The position numbers were made by a program, and so were the translations under genes. Shown one piece after another: positions 33,532-42,761 of a DNA stretch of 64,000 nt; the first letter of the stretch is position 1, and each line of letters starts with the position of its first letter. The DNA comes from Pseudomonas gingeri (GTDB taxonomy: Bacteria; Pseudomonadota; Gammaproteobacteria; Pseudomonadales; Pseudomonadaceae): NCBI RefSeq assembly GCF_013385635.1, contig NZ_JACAPR010000012.1:402583-466582 (forward strand), in the 5' to 3' direction. Below the pieces are notes generated by a model that did no database searches, was not told where the DNA came from, and saw nothing but the letters and a program-made list of their open reading frames with translations.

Positions 33532-36500
33532 TCAAGAAAACGGCCCGGCAGCCGCATCCCGCGGCGACTCCCCACGCCCCCCGGCACCGAACGCCGCCTG
33601 CAACTGCTCGACACTGCGCGTCAGCAGTTCCTTGAGTTCGGGCAGCCATTGCGGATCGCCGAGTACCCGGGCAACGGCCTCGGCATCGCCATACAACAGC
33701 TCGCGCTCCAGGGCTCCGGCGCGTACCGACAGTGCCTGCGCGCCCATGGTCCCCGAGCTGCCCTTGATCGCATGCAACACCGCCGCCACCGCCGGTCCGT
33801 CACGGTCATGCAGGTGCGCGGGGAGCAACGCCAGCTGCTTTTCCAGCTCCGTGCCAAAACTGTACAAGACGGTGCAGATCAGTTCGAAGTTGCCGCCGAA
33901 GCGGCTCATGATCGAATGACGCGCTTCGATCACCGTCTCCGTCGAAGTCTCCTGCGTTTCGCTCATCGTCAGCGGCCGGGGAGTCTCGCGTCCGGTCTGG
34001 ATACGCAAGGCCAGCACCAATTCTTCCAGGTCGATGGGTTTGCTCACGTGGTCGTTCATCCCCGCCGCCAGGCAGGCCTCGCGGTCGCTGTTGGAGGCGT
34101 TGGCGGTCATCGCCAGGATCGGCAACAGGGCGAACTGTGGGTGCCGGCGGATGTGCCGCGTGGCCTCCATGCCGTCGATATCCGGCATCTGGATATCCAT
34201 CAGCACCGCATCGAACGGCGTCGAAGCCGACAGGACCATGCTGACCCCCTCCAGCCCACCTTCCGCCAGGCTGACCTGCGCGCCCTCGCCCGCCAGCAGC
34301 TCGTCGGCGACCTGGCGATTGAGGGTGTTGTCTTCCACCACCAGCAAGCGCATGCCGGCCAAGCGTCGGGAACGGGCCACAGGCGCGTCTTGCGCAGGTA
34401 CCTCATTCACGCTGAAGGCCCGCTGGACCGCATCGGCCAACTGTCGCGGCGTCACCGGTTTGGTGAGAAAGCCAACAAACGGTGCGTCACCCTCATGGTG
34501 CACATCGGCCAGGACTTCACGCCCATAGGCGGTGATCATGATCACCATCGGCGGCGGCACGGCCTGTTCCTGCAGGCTGATCAAGCGGGCGGCGCTGAGG
34601 CCGTCCATGTCCGGCATGCGCCAGTCCATCAGCACCACGTCGTAGGGTTCACCACGCAATTGCGCCTTGCGCACGCCTTCGACCGCCAGCGTACCGCCAC
34701 TCACCGTGTCCGCCGTCCAGCCCAGGGAACGCACGGTACGCAGTAACAATTCACAGGCCATGGAGTTGTCATCGGCCACCAGCAGGCGCATCGCCGAATC
34801 GACACCGGGGCACGACAGCCGCAGCGGCTCCTCACGGGCGACTTCCAGGCTGATATCGAACCAGAACCGGCTGCCAACACCCACTTCGCTCTCGACCAGC
34901 AACTCGCCACCCATCAGCCCAACCAGCCGCTTGCAGATCACCAGGCCCAGCCCGGTGCCACCGAAGCGGCGAGTGGTCGAGGCTTCGGCCTGGGTAAAAC
35001 CGTCGAAGACGCGCTGCAACTGCTCGGCACTGATACCGATACCGGTATCGCACACCTCGACCCGCAGCTTGACCATGTCCTCATACCGTCTCAGTTGCTG
35101 GACACTGACCACCACCTGGCCCTGCTGGGTGAACTTCAGGGCGTTGCCCGCCAGGTTGATCAGTACTTGTTGCAGGCGCAGGCTGTCGCCCACCAGGCTG
35201 CCGGGCAGGTCGGAATCGAGGTCGAACATCACCTCGACTTCCTTGCTGCCCTGGTTGCCCGCCAGCACCACCGCCAGGTCGCGCATCAGCGGTTCGAGTT
35301 CGAACGGATGTGGATCCAGGCGCAATTTGCCGGCCTCGATCTTGGAGTAGTCGAGAATGTCGTTGAGCAGACCCAGCAACGACTTGGCCGCCGTCTGGGC
35401 CTTGACCACGTAGTCGCGCTGACGGGCATTGAGATCGGTGTGCTGCACCAGTTGCAGCATTCCCAGCACCGCGTTCATCGGTGTACGGATCTCATGACTC
35501 ATATTGGCCAGGAAGAACGACTTGGCCGCACTGGCGCTGTCGGCCCGATCCTTGGCCCGCAACAGGTGCGACTCCAGCTCGCGCTGGGTGGTGATATCAC
35601 GATTGATACCGGTTACCCGCAGTGCACGCCCCTGTTCATCACGCTCGATCTGCGCGCCGGCCTGGATGTAGCGTATCCGACCGTCCGGCCCCAGCAGCCG
35701 GAAGATCGGGTCATAGATCCTTTCCCCGGCCACCGCCGCCGCCAACTGCGCGGCCACTGCCTCGACATCCGCGGGGTGGACCCGCTCATACCAGTGGGCA
35801 TAGTTCAACCCGTTGTCACGCAAACTCGTCGGCTGGCTGTAGAACTCGAACATCCGATCGTTCCACAGCAGCGCGTTGTCCGCCAGGGTCCAGGTCCAGA
35901 TGCCCAGCTCGGCCACATCGGCGGCCATCAGCAACTGGTCGCGAATGACCCGGGTCGCCTGCAGGCTCAGTTCCAGCTGGTGCTCGGCGGCCTTGCGCTG
36001 GGTGATATCGACGGCGATGCCCAGGTAGCCGGTCAGTTGCCCCTCGTCGTCGCGCAGGGAAGTCACCACCAGGGTCACCGGTACATGGGAGCCATCCTTG
36101 CGCACATAGGTCCACTCGCGGATTTCCGAGTGTTCGAACTCCGGCTTGTGGGCAAACACCCGGAAGCCCTCGATCACCTGCGCATATTCGGCACTGAGCT
36201 CGGCGCCACGGTCGATGACTTCCTGCGCCACATGGAGGATTGCCGGGGTAGTCTTGCCCAGCACTTCTTCGGCACGATAGCCAAGCATCTGCTCGGCGCC
36301 CTCGTTGAACACGCTGATCACACCGTCCAGGTCGGTGGCGATGATCGACACCTCGGAGGCCGAACGCAGCACGCTGCTGAACAGCAGGTTGATCCGCCGC
36401 AACTCCGCGGTCCGTGTCGCCACCTGTTCCTCGAGGTTGGAGTTGAGTTCGAGAATCCGTACCTCGGCGGCCTTCTGCGCAGTGATGTCGCGCAGAATCT

Positions 36501-37857
36501 TCGAGACGCCGCTCACCCGGCCGCCGGCATCGCAGATCGGCGAAACATTCACCGAGACATTGAGGCGGCGATCGTCCTTGCAGCGACGCAGGGTATCGAA
36601 GTTGGTGATCGTCTCGCCCTGGGCGATGCGCGCGAGGATCTCGACTTCTTCCGAGGCCAACTCGGGAGGAACGATCAGTTCCACCAGCGGCTGGCCAACC
36701 GCTTCCTCGGCGGTATACCCCAAGAGCATTTGCGCCCCCCGGTTCCAGCTGGTCACCACGCCCTGCAGGGTCGTGCCGATGATCGCGTCGGCCGAGCTCT
36801 CGACGATCGAGGCCAACCGGGCCTGTTCGGCTATCACCTGCAGGCGGCGCTGGGAACTGACCCCGGCGATGGCCGCCAGCGCCGCCACCAGCAGGCTTGC
36901 CAGTACACCGAGGGCAAACACCATCGTCGGCGACAGCAGATGCAGGCGCTGCACGAACAGAGGCAGGGCTTCCAGTTCGATCTGCCAGCGCCGCCCGTAA
37001 ACGTCCCGTTCCACGGTGTGGGTGAGCAAGCCCGTCGGCGGCACGTCCGACTCATGAATCGTCTGGTAGAACTGCACCGCCGGCCCCGGTCCGGTGATGT
37101 CCCTGAGCCGCAGGTTCACTGCCTCGCTTTCCGGTATCAGGCCGGCGAGGACACTTTCGATCAGCAACGGCGCATAGCTCCAGCCGACCAGCGTAGCCTC
37201 CCTCTCCGACTCGGTTTGCGGTACGACACCACTTTTGTAGACCGGTAGCAGAATCAGGAAGGATTGTTGTGGCTTGCCCACCGCCTGCACCAGCGTAATC
37301 GGCGAGGTCAGTCGCACCTCCCCGGTACGCGCGGCCATGCGCGCCGCTTCGGCCCGGTCAGGCTGCGAGGCGATATCCAGGCCGAACGCCGGCGCCTGCC
37401 CACTGCGGGGCTCCAGGTACTGGATGACATACAGGTCGCCCTCGTGGGGGGCGAACTGGCGAATATGGAAATCGGGGGCGCCATCAGCCCGAGCACGTCG
37501 CAGGAACTCATCCAGGTCCTGGACCGGCACCCGGCGGATAAAACCGAAGCCGCGGGCACCGGGAAACTCCCGTGGCACGTCGCGCATCTGACTGTAGCGG
37601 TGGAACGTCTCCCGGGTAATACCATCCTCGCCGGCGGTGACTACCGCACCACGCGTCCCTCGCAAGCCGTACTGGTACAGTTGCAGTCGCATGGCCACCG
37701 ACTGCACCGCGCTTTCGGCGGCGGCGCCAAGGGCCTCGCGGGTGCGCTGTTCGTTGCTGTGCTGCAGGATCAGGCATCCGACGATAGTCGCCACCAGCCC
37801 GAGGGCCAGGAGCAGCACGACACGTCCATTCAGGGCATACAGGCTGGTTCGTTTCAA
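33532..37857 (-). CDS. CHASE-PAS hybrid sensor histidine kinase with two REC domains and Hpt
   Basis: A 1441-residue inner-membrane kinase. Layout: helix about 13-32, periplasmic CHASE domain about 75-230, helix about 309-333, three PAS domains about 344-465, 490-620 and 638-760, HisKA with His788 in 'NMSHEIRTPMN', HATPase about 890-1005 ('NLAGNALKFT', 'DTGIGI', 'GGTGLGL'). REC1 has Asp1078 ('VLMDWRMPDMDG'), REC2 Asp1221 ('VLMDIQMPDIDG'), and a C-terminal Hpt has His1362 ('HAIKGSSG'). All phosphorelay residues are present. It lies 73 bp after a REC-GGDEF-EAL gene on the same strand, the obvious output candidate. The CHASE ligand is unknown. Confidence 0.95.
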   Translation of the reverse strand: MKRTSLYALNGRVVLLLALGLVATIVGCLILQHSNEQRTREALGAAAESAVQSVAMRLQLYQYGLRGTRGAVVTAGEDGITRETFHRYSQMRDVPREFPGARGFGFIRRVPVQDLDEFLRRARADGAPDFHIRQFAPHEGDLYVIQYLEPRSGQAPAFGLDIASQPDRAEAARMAARTGEVRLTSPITLVQAVGKPQQSFLILLPVYKSGVVPQTESEREATLVGWSYAPLLIESVLAGLIPESEAVNLRLRDITGPGPAVQFYQTIHESDVPPTGLLTHTVERDVYGRRWQIELEALPLFVQRLHLLSPTMVFALGVLASLLVAALAAIAGVSSQRRLQVIAEQARLASIVESSADAIIGTTLQGVVTSWNRGAQMLLGYTAEEAVGQPLVELIVPPELASEEVEILARIAQGETITNFDTLRRCKDDRRLNVSVNVSPICDAGGRVSGVSKILRDITAQKAAEVRILELNSNLEEQVATRTAELRRINLLFSSVLRSASEVSIIATDLDGVISVFNEGAEQMLGYRAEEVLGKTTPAILHVAQEVIDRGAELSAEYAQVIEGFRVFAHKPEFEHSEIREWTYVRKDGSHVPVTLVVTSLRDDEGQLTGYLGIAVDITQRKAAEHQLELSLQATRVIRDQLLMAADVAELGIWTWTLADNALLWNDRMFEFYSQPTSLRDNGLNYAHWYERVHPADVEAVAAQLAAAVAGERIYDPIFRLLGPDGRIRYIQAGAQIERDEQGRALRVTGINRDITTQRELESHLLRAKDRADSASAAKSFFLANMSHEIRTPMNAVLGMLQLVQHTDLNARQRDYVVKAQTAAKSLLGLLNDILDYSKIEAGKLRLDPHPFELEPLMRDLAVVLAGNQGSKEVEVMFDLDSDLPGSLVGDSLRLQQVLINLAGNALKFTQQGQVVVSVQQLRRYEDMVKLRVEVCDTGIGISAEQLQRVFDGFTQAEASTTRRFGGTGLGLVICKRLVGLMGGELLVESEVGVGSRFWFDISLEVAREEPLRLSCPGVDSAMRLLVADDNSMACELLLRTVRSLGWTADTVSGGTLAVEGVRKAQLRGEPYDVVLMDWRMPDMDGLSAARLISLQEQAVPPPMVIMITAYGREVLADVHHEGDAPFVGFLTKPVTPRQLADAVQRAFSVNEVPAQDAPVARSRRLAGMRLLVVEDNTLNRQVADELLAGEGAQVSLAEGGLEGVSMVLSASTPFDAVLMDIQMPDIDGMEATRHIRRHPQFALLPILAMTANASNSDREACLAAGMNDHVSKPIDLEELVLALRIQTGRETPRPLTMSETQETSTETVIEARHSIMSRFGGNFELICTVLYSFGTELEKQLALLPAHLHDRDGPAVAAVLHAIKGSSGTMGAQALSVRAGALERELLYGDAEAVARVLGDPQWLPELKELLTRSVEQLQAAFGAGGRGESPRDAAAGPFS

Positions 37858-37930
37858 CGCAGGCTCCCTTGGCTACCACGACTGTCCCGAACGCCGGGAC
37901 ATCGCTTATCGACAACCGCTACCAACGCGC

Positions 37931-39625
37931 TCATGGCGTTTGCGGCCATGCGGACAACACGCTGCAGATCCGGATGAAGGGCACCGGCCGACAGTAGAGA
38001 TAGCCCTGCATGATCCGGCAACCGTGCTCCAGCAGCAGATCGGCCTGCTCCTGGGTCTCCACGCCTTCGGCGACGAGTTCCAGGCCCAGCGCCTGCCCCA
38101 GCTTGATGATCGCCTCGACGATGGCCAGGTCGCTCTTGTCGGCGAGCATGTCGCGCACGAAGCTCTGGTCGATCTTCAGGACATCGATGGGAAAGCGCTT
38201 GAGATAGGCCAGGCTCGAATATCCCGTGCCGAAATCGTCGATCGCCACGTGCACACCCAAGGCCTTGAGCGCCACCAGGGTTTCGCGGGCGTTGTCGATA
38301 TCCCGGGCCAGCACCCCTTCGGTAATCTCCAGTTCCAGCCATTGCGGCGCCAGGCCGGAGTCGAGCAGGATGCCCTTGACCATCCCGAGGAACGACTCTT
38401 CGCGAAACTGCACGACGCTGATGTTCACGCTGACGCAGATCGGATAGCCCAGTTCGTGGAGCTTGCAGGTGTCCTTGCAGGCCTGGAGCAGCACGTACTT
38501 GCCGATGGGAATGATCAGGCCGGTTTCTTCGGCCAGGGGAATGAAATCCGCCGGCGGCACCAGGTTGCCATTGCCGTCGTGCCAGCGGATCAACGCCTCC
38601 ATGCCGACGATGCGGTGCTCGCGGGCATCGACCTTGGCCTGGTAGAAGACCTCGAACACCCCCTCTTCAATCGCCGTACGCATATGCCGTTCAAGCAGGT
38701 GCCGGGCGCGCATGCCGCTTTCGATGGCGGGTGAAAAGAACTGGTAGCAGTTACGTCCGGCCTGCTTGGCCTGATACATCGCGGCATCGGCGTGACGGTA
38801 CAGTGACTCGAGGTCGTCGCTGTCCTCCGGGAAGACCCCGATACCGATACTCGCGCTCAGGTCGTAGCGATTGCCCTGCAGCGAGAACGGGCTGGAAATG
38901 GTGCTCAGCACCTGCTCGGCAAAATCGCCCACGGCCTCGAAACCGTCCACTTCCGACAGCAGGATGATGAACTCGTCGCCGCCCTGGCGACTCAGTGTGT
39001 CCATGCCGCGCAGGATCATCGACAGGCGCGTGGCGACATACTTGAGCATCTGGTCGCCGACCGAATGGCCCATGGAGTCGTTGATGGCCTTGAAGTTGTC
39101 CAGATCCAGCAACAGCATTGCCAGCCGCCCGTGATTGCGCCGGGCCATTTTCAAGGCCTGCTCGGCGCGGTCCTGCAACAGCATGCGGTTGGGCAGGCCG
39201 GTCAGGGCGTCATGATTGGCCAGGCGCTTGGCTTCGTTGCGCAGGGTGATATGGGCGTTGATATGGGCCCTGGCCACCGGCAGGTTCAGGGGTTTCTGGA
39301 TAAAGTCGATGCCGCCATGGCCCAGGGCCTGGAGCTCATAGTCGGCCTGGGCATGGGAGGTGACGAAAATCACCGCCGCCTCGGACAGCTTGGGGTCGGC
39401 CTTGAGCGCCTTGCAGACCTCGAAGCCGTTCATGCCGGGCATCTCGATATCGAGCAGGACCACATCCGGGCGACACTGGCGGGCCACGCGCAAGGCCTCT
39501 TCGCCACTGGTGGCGACATACACCTGCGCCAGGTCCCGAACCGATTCGCTGAGAATGAGCGCATCCGTCTTCTGGTCATCGACGATCAGGACGACCGGAG
39601 CGGGGCTGAAGGTGGTCTCGCGCAT
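37931..39625 (-). CDS. REC-GGDEF-EAL response regulator (cyclic-di-GMP enzyme)
   Basis: A 564-residue cytoplasmic protein from the ATG at 39625. Residues about 10-125 are a receiver with phospho-acceptor Asp59 ('VLLDIEMPGMNG'). Residues about 135-295 are a diguanylate cyclase with intact GGDEF at 215-219 and a product-inhibition RxxD site at 206-209 (RGMD). The C-terminal part is an EAL phosphodiesterase with 'MEALIRW', 'ELEITEGVL' and 'IDDFGTGYSSLAYL' intact. Both activities are therefore possible, with direction set by phosphorylation. First of a likely two-gene unit with the hybrid kinase. Confidence 0.95.
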   Translation of the reverse strand: MRETTFSPAPVVLIVDDQKTDALILSESVRDLAQVYVATSGEEALRVARQCRPDVVLLDIEMPGMNGFEVCKALKADPKLSEAAVIFVTSHAQADYELQALGHGGIDFIQKPLNLPVARAHINAHITLRNEAKRLANHDALTGLPNRMLLQDRAEQALKMARRNHGRLAMLLLDLDNFKAINDSMGHSVGDQMLKYVATRLSMILRGMDTLSRQGGDEFIILLSEVDGFEAVGDFAEQVLSTISSPFSLQGNRYDLSASIGIGVFPEDSDDLESLYRHADAAMYQAKQAGRNCYQFFSPAIESGMRARHLLERHMRTAIEEGVFEVFYQAKVDAREHRIVGMEALIRWHDGNGNLVPPADFIPLAEETGLIIPIGKYVLLQACKDTCKLHELGYPICVSVNISVVQFREESFLGMVKGILLDSGLAPQWLELEITEGVLARDIDNARETLVALKALGVHVAIDDFGTGYSSLAYLKRFPIDVLKIDQSFVRDMLADKSDLAIVEAIIKLGQALGLELVAEGVETQEQADLLLEHGCRIMQGYLYCRPVPFIRICSVLSAWPQTP

Positions 39626-39803
39626 TCCTTGCTCCCAGGCAATTCCCTTGTGACTCACGATCAAAGAGCGCTGAGAAGCTCCCTAGCCCTCAAGCCGACG
39701 CAGAATGTGCAGCGCGCTCAAGGCCCAACAAAGGAACTCAGGCGTGTATTGGTTATAGCGCAGACAAGGCATATAGCCACCCCTGTAGGGCGGGATTCTT
39801 TGT

Positions 39804-42551
39804 TCAGCGCGGCTCGCCCAGCAGCCCCAGTTCCTGTGCTCGTGCCACGGCCTGTGTGCGGCGCTCCACCCCCAGCTTGCTGTTGATATGGCTGGCGTGG
39901 GTTTTTACGGTGTGCAGCGAAATAAACAGCTGGTCGCTGATTTCCTGGTTCGAACAACCCTGGGCGATCAGGTGCAGGACAGCCAGCTCACGGGTACTCA
40001 GGTGCTCACTGTGATGCAGGCTTTCCACCGGCTCGCGCACCGCTTGTACCGGCAGCAACTGCAACAGGCTCTGGCGCAACGGCGTATCGGGCCCCAGCAG
40101 CAGTTGCTCGCGCATCCAGTCCGGATGTGCCGTGGCCATGGCCTGGAACGGCAACAGGGCGCCACCGGTAGTGGCTTCCACGGCTCGGGCAAACAGCGCC
40201 CGGGCCTGGACCTCCCTTGATCCGGCCAGTTCCAGCATGACCAACTGGTTCCAGGCCAGCATGCTCAGCAACTGCCCGCCGCTGGCCTGGCCCTGCTCCA
40301 CCAGCTTCAGCAAGCGTTGCCGGGCCGCCTCGGGCCTGCCCTGGAGGACTTCGAGTTGCGCCTGCTGCAACTCGATATGCGCCGGCAGTTGTGGATGGAA
40401 CTCCGGGGCGGCGGCCGCTTGCTCGCCGTTGTAGGTCTGCCCCAGGCGTCCGAGCCAGGCTTCGGCCAGATCGACACGGCCCTGTGCCAACCACAGCTCG
40501 CATTTCACCAGGGTGATCATCGCCAGGTAATAGATCGGCGGTACATCCCAGATATGCATCAGCCGTTCGGCTTCGGCGAGCTCGGCAAAGGCCTTGGCGA
40601 ACTCGCCATTGCGGCCTTCCTGGGTGGCAATCACGCAATGCCCCACCAGGACGCTGATATCACGGCAGGCCCGCGCTTCATGCAGTCCGGCCAGCAGGCG
40701 CTGGCGCCCCGCTTCCGGCTGCAGGCGCAGGTTCAGCAGATAACCTTCATACAGCGTCAAGCGTGCCCTGGCCGCATACAGGCGTTGCGCGGGCAGGCCC
40801 TGCAGGCGCTGCAAGCCCTGGCGTACTTCATCCAGCGCCCGCAAAACCTCGCCGCGCGCCTGCAGCACTCGCGCCCGATCGTAATGGGCCAAGGCTTCAA
40901 ACAGCGGGTTGCCGACCCGCTGGGCCAGTTCCAGGGACTCACGGTTCAGCGCCCGTGCACGCCACAGGTCACCCTCGGCAATCGCCAGGTTGGACAACGT
41001 CGACAGGCATACCAGGCGCTGGCCGTAGCGCTTGTGGGGCAGGCTGAGCAGGGCTTCGCTGCAATAGGTCAGGGTCAGCTCGCGGTCGCCACGCCCCCGG
41101 GCAATGATGCCGCTCAATGCCAGCCACTGGGCCAGCATGGATTTCTGCGCCGTCGCCGAGGGCGCCGGCAGGAAATTGCTCAGGTGGCTGGCCAGCTCTT
41201 GCGCCGCATCCAACTGGCAGGCCAGGCCCAGCGCCCAGGCATACAGCACGATCAACCGTGGAGAGCTGATCAGCAGGCTGTCGGGCAGGTCCATTTTCCA
41301 ACGCAGCAACATGCCGACATTCTGTTCGGCCAGCAGTTGCTCTTCGGAAAGGTTCTGCACCAGGTTGGCCGCCACATCCAGATGACCGGCACGCAACGCC
41401 TGCTCCACCGCTTCATCCAGCAGGCCCTGGGCGCTGAACCAGCGGCAGGCACGCAAATGCAGGCTGGCGGTCGGCACCAGGGGATTGGCGGCGGGACGGG
41501 TGCGCAGCAGATCGGAGAACAGGTGGTGGTAGCGGAACCAGCGGCCGTGCTCATCCAGCGGCACCAGGAAAACCTGATGGGATTGCAGGTAATCGAGGAT
41601 CTGCGCGCTGTCGTGGGATTCGCGGATGGCGTCGCACAGCTCACTGCAAAACCGCTCCTGGGGGGCGGTGTCATAGAGGAAGGCCTGGACATGCGCCGGC
41701 AGGAAGTCGATCACCTCCTCCAGCAAATAATCACGAATCAACCCTTCACCGCCGTGCAAGACCTGGGGCAAGGTGTTGTCGTCAGTGGCCTGCGCCGCCG
41801 CCAGCAACCAGAAACGCAACCCGGCGACCCAGCCTTCGCTGCGCTCGATCAGGGTCTGCAGGGCCTCGCCACGCAACGAACTGCTGTGGCGGTCGAACAG
41901 GGTCATGGACTCGCAGAGCGTCAGGCGCAGGTCCTGCTCGTTCAATTCAAGTAATTGCCGCGACAGGCGCAAGCGCGCCAAGTGCCATTCCGGGCGCTGG
42001 CGACTGGTGACCAGCACCAGCAATCCGGCCGGCAGGTGATTGAGGAAAAACTGCAGGCAACGATCCAGGACCGGGCCCTGGGCCAGATGGTAATCATCGA
42101 GCACCAGCAGCAACGGCGTGCTGCCCGACAGGTGCACCGCCAGCTCATCGAGCAGCCCGTCCAGCCACTCTTCGAAGGCAAACGGCTGGTGCCGCTGGCG
42201 CATTTTCAACAAGCCCAGCGCCTGACTGCCCAGATTCGGAAAGTACTGCTGAAGACCGTCGAGCAGGCGTTCGAGAAAGCGCCCGGGGTCGCTGTCCCGT
42301 GAACTGAGCCCCAGCCACAGGCTCTGCCAGTGATCGGGCAGGCTCTGGCAAAACTCCACCGCCAGCGAGCTCTTGCCGAAACCGGCGGGGGCACTGACCA
42401 GCAGCAGGCGACCATCCAGCCCGGCACTCAAGCGTTCGCACAGGCGCGGCCGCAACACATACCCCTCAGGCAATGGCGGTCGGTAGAAGCGTCCTTCGAG
42501 TGCAGGTATGACAGGGCCCATGGGCCCTTGCATACGGGACAGATCAGTCAT
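39804..42551 (-). CDS. MalT-like LuxR-family transcriptional regulator
   Basis: A 915-residue ATP-dependent activator of the MalT type. The N-terminal STAND ATPase has Walker A 'SAPAGFGKSSLAVEF' and Walker B 'LLLVLDDYHLAQG'. A long TPR-like helical region occupies the middle. The C-terminal LuxR helix-turn-helix is 'LSTRELAVLHLIAQGCSNQEISDQLF' plus 'VKTHASHINSKLGV'. I chose the ATG at 42551; an ATG 13 codons upstream is also in frame. It sits downstream of the DUF1329 gene beyond a terminator, so it is probably transcribed separately and controls the DUF1302/DUF1329/acyl-CoA synthetase genes, though this is inferred from position. Confidence 0.9.
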   Translation of the reverse strand: MTDLSRMQGPMGPVIPALEGRFYRPPLPEGYVLRPRLCERLSAGLDGRLLLVSAPAGFGKSSLAVEFCQSLPDHWQSLWLGLSSRDSDPGRFLERLLDGLQQYFPNLGSQALGLLKMRQRHQPFAFEEWLDGLLDELAVHLSGSTPLLLVLDDYHLAQGPVLDRCLQFFLNHLPAGLLVLVTSRQRPEWHLARLRLSRQLLELNEQDLRLTLCESMTLFDRHSSSLRGEALQTLIERSEGWVAGLRFWLLAAAQATDDNTLPQVLHGGEGLIRDYLLEEVIDFLPAHVQAFLYDTAPQERFCSELCDAIRESHDSAQILDYLQSHQVFLVPLDEHGRWFRYHHLFSDLLRTRPAANPLVPTASLHLRACRWFSAQGLLDEAVEQALRAGHLDVAANLVQNLSEEQLLAEQNVGMLLRWKMDLPDSLLISSPRLIVLYAWALGLACQLDAAQELASHLSNFLPAPSATAQKSMLAQWLALSGIIARGRGDRELTLTYCSEALLSLPHKRYGQRLVCLSTLSNLAIAEGDLWRARALNRESLELAQRVGNPLFEALAHYDRARVLQARGEVLRALDEVRQGLQRLQGLPAQRLYAARARLTLYEGYLLNLRLQPEAGRQRLLAGLHEARACRDISVLVGHCVIATQEGRNGEFAKAFAELAEAERLMHIWDVPPIYYLAMITLVKCELWLAQGRVDLAEAWLGRLGQTYNGEQAAAAPEFHPQLPAHIELQQAQLEVLQGRPEAARQRLLKLVEQGQASGGQLLSMLAWNQLVMLELAGSREVQARALFARAVEATTGGALLPFQAMATAHPDWMREQLLLGPDTPLRQSLLQLLPVQAVREPVESLHHSEHLSTRELAVLHLIAQGCSNQEISDQLFISLHTVKTHASHINSKLGVERRTQAVARAQELGLLGEPR

Positions 42552-42693
42552 GGCCGGCTCTTGTTGAAGGCTGTTATCGGCGGGGCGCATCAGCGCAGAC
42601 TAGCGGTAAACATCGCCGCACTGAAGGCTTTTTATCGCAATTGTGTCGAAATGCCTTTATCTGGAAATATCTCGCCACAGTTTCCCGCCGGAC

Positions 42694-42721
42694 AAAAAAA
42701 CGCCCCGAACCAGTCGGGGCG
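42694..42721 (-). terminator. Rho-independent terminator after the DUF1329 gene
   Basis: On the minus strand CGCCCCGA/TCGGGGCG (42701-42708 and 42714-42721) is followed by seven T. It separates the DUF1302-DUF1329 unit from the MalT-like regulator. Confidence 0.9.
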
Positions 42722-42761
42722 CCTTCAGGCAGAGGATGCGCCTCTGCTTTACAACCGGGTA

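Noticed and set aside
35095..37248. 717-codon plus-strand frame opposite the hybrid kinase
   Set aside because: The minus-strand kinase has complete domain motifs across this stretch. The antisense frame has no domain.
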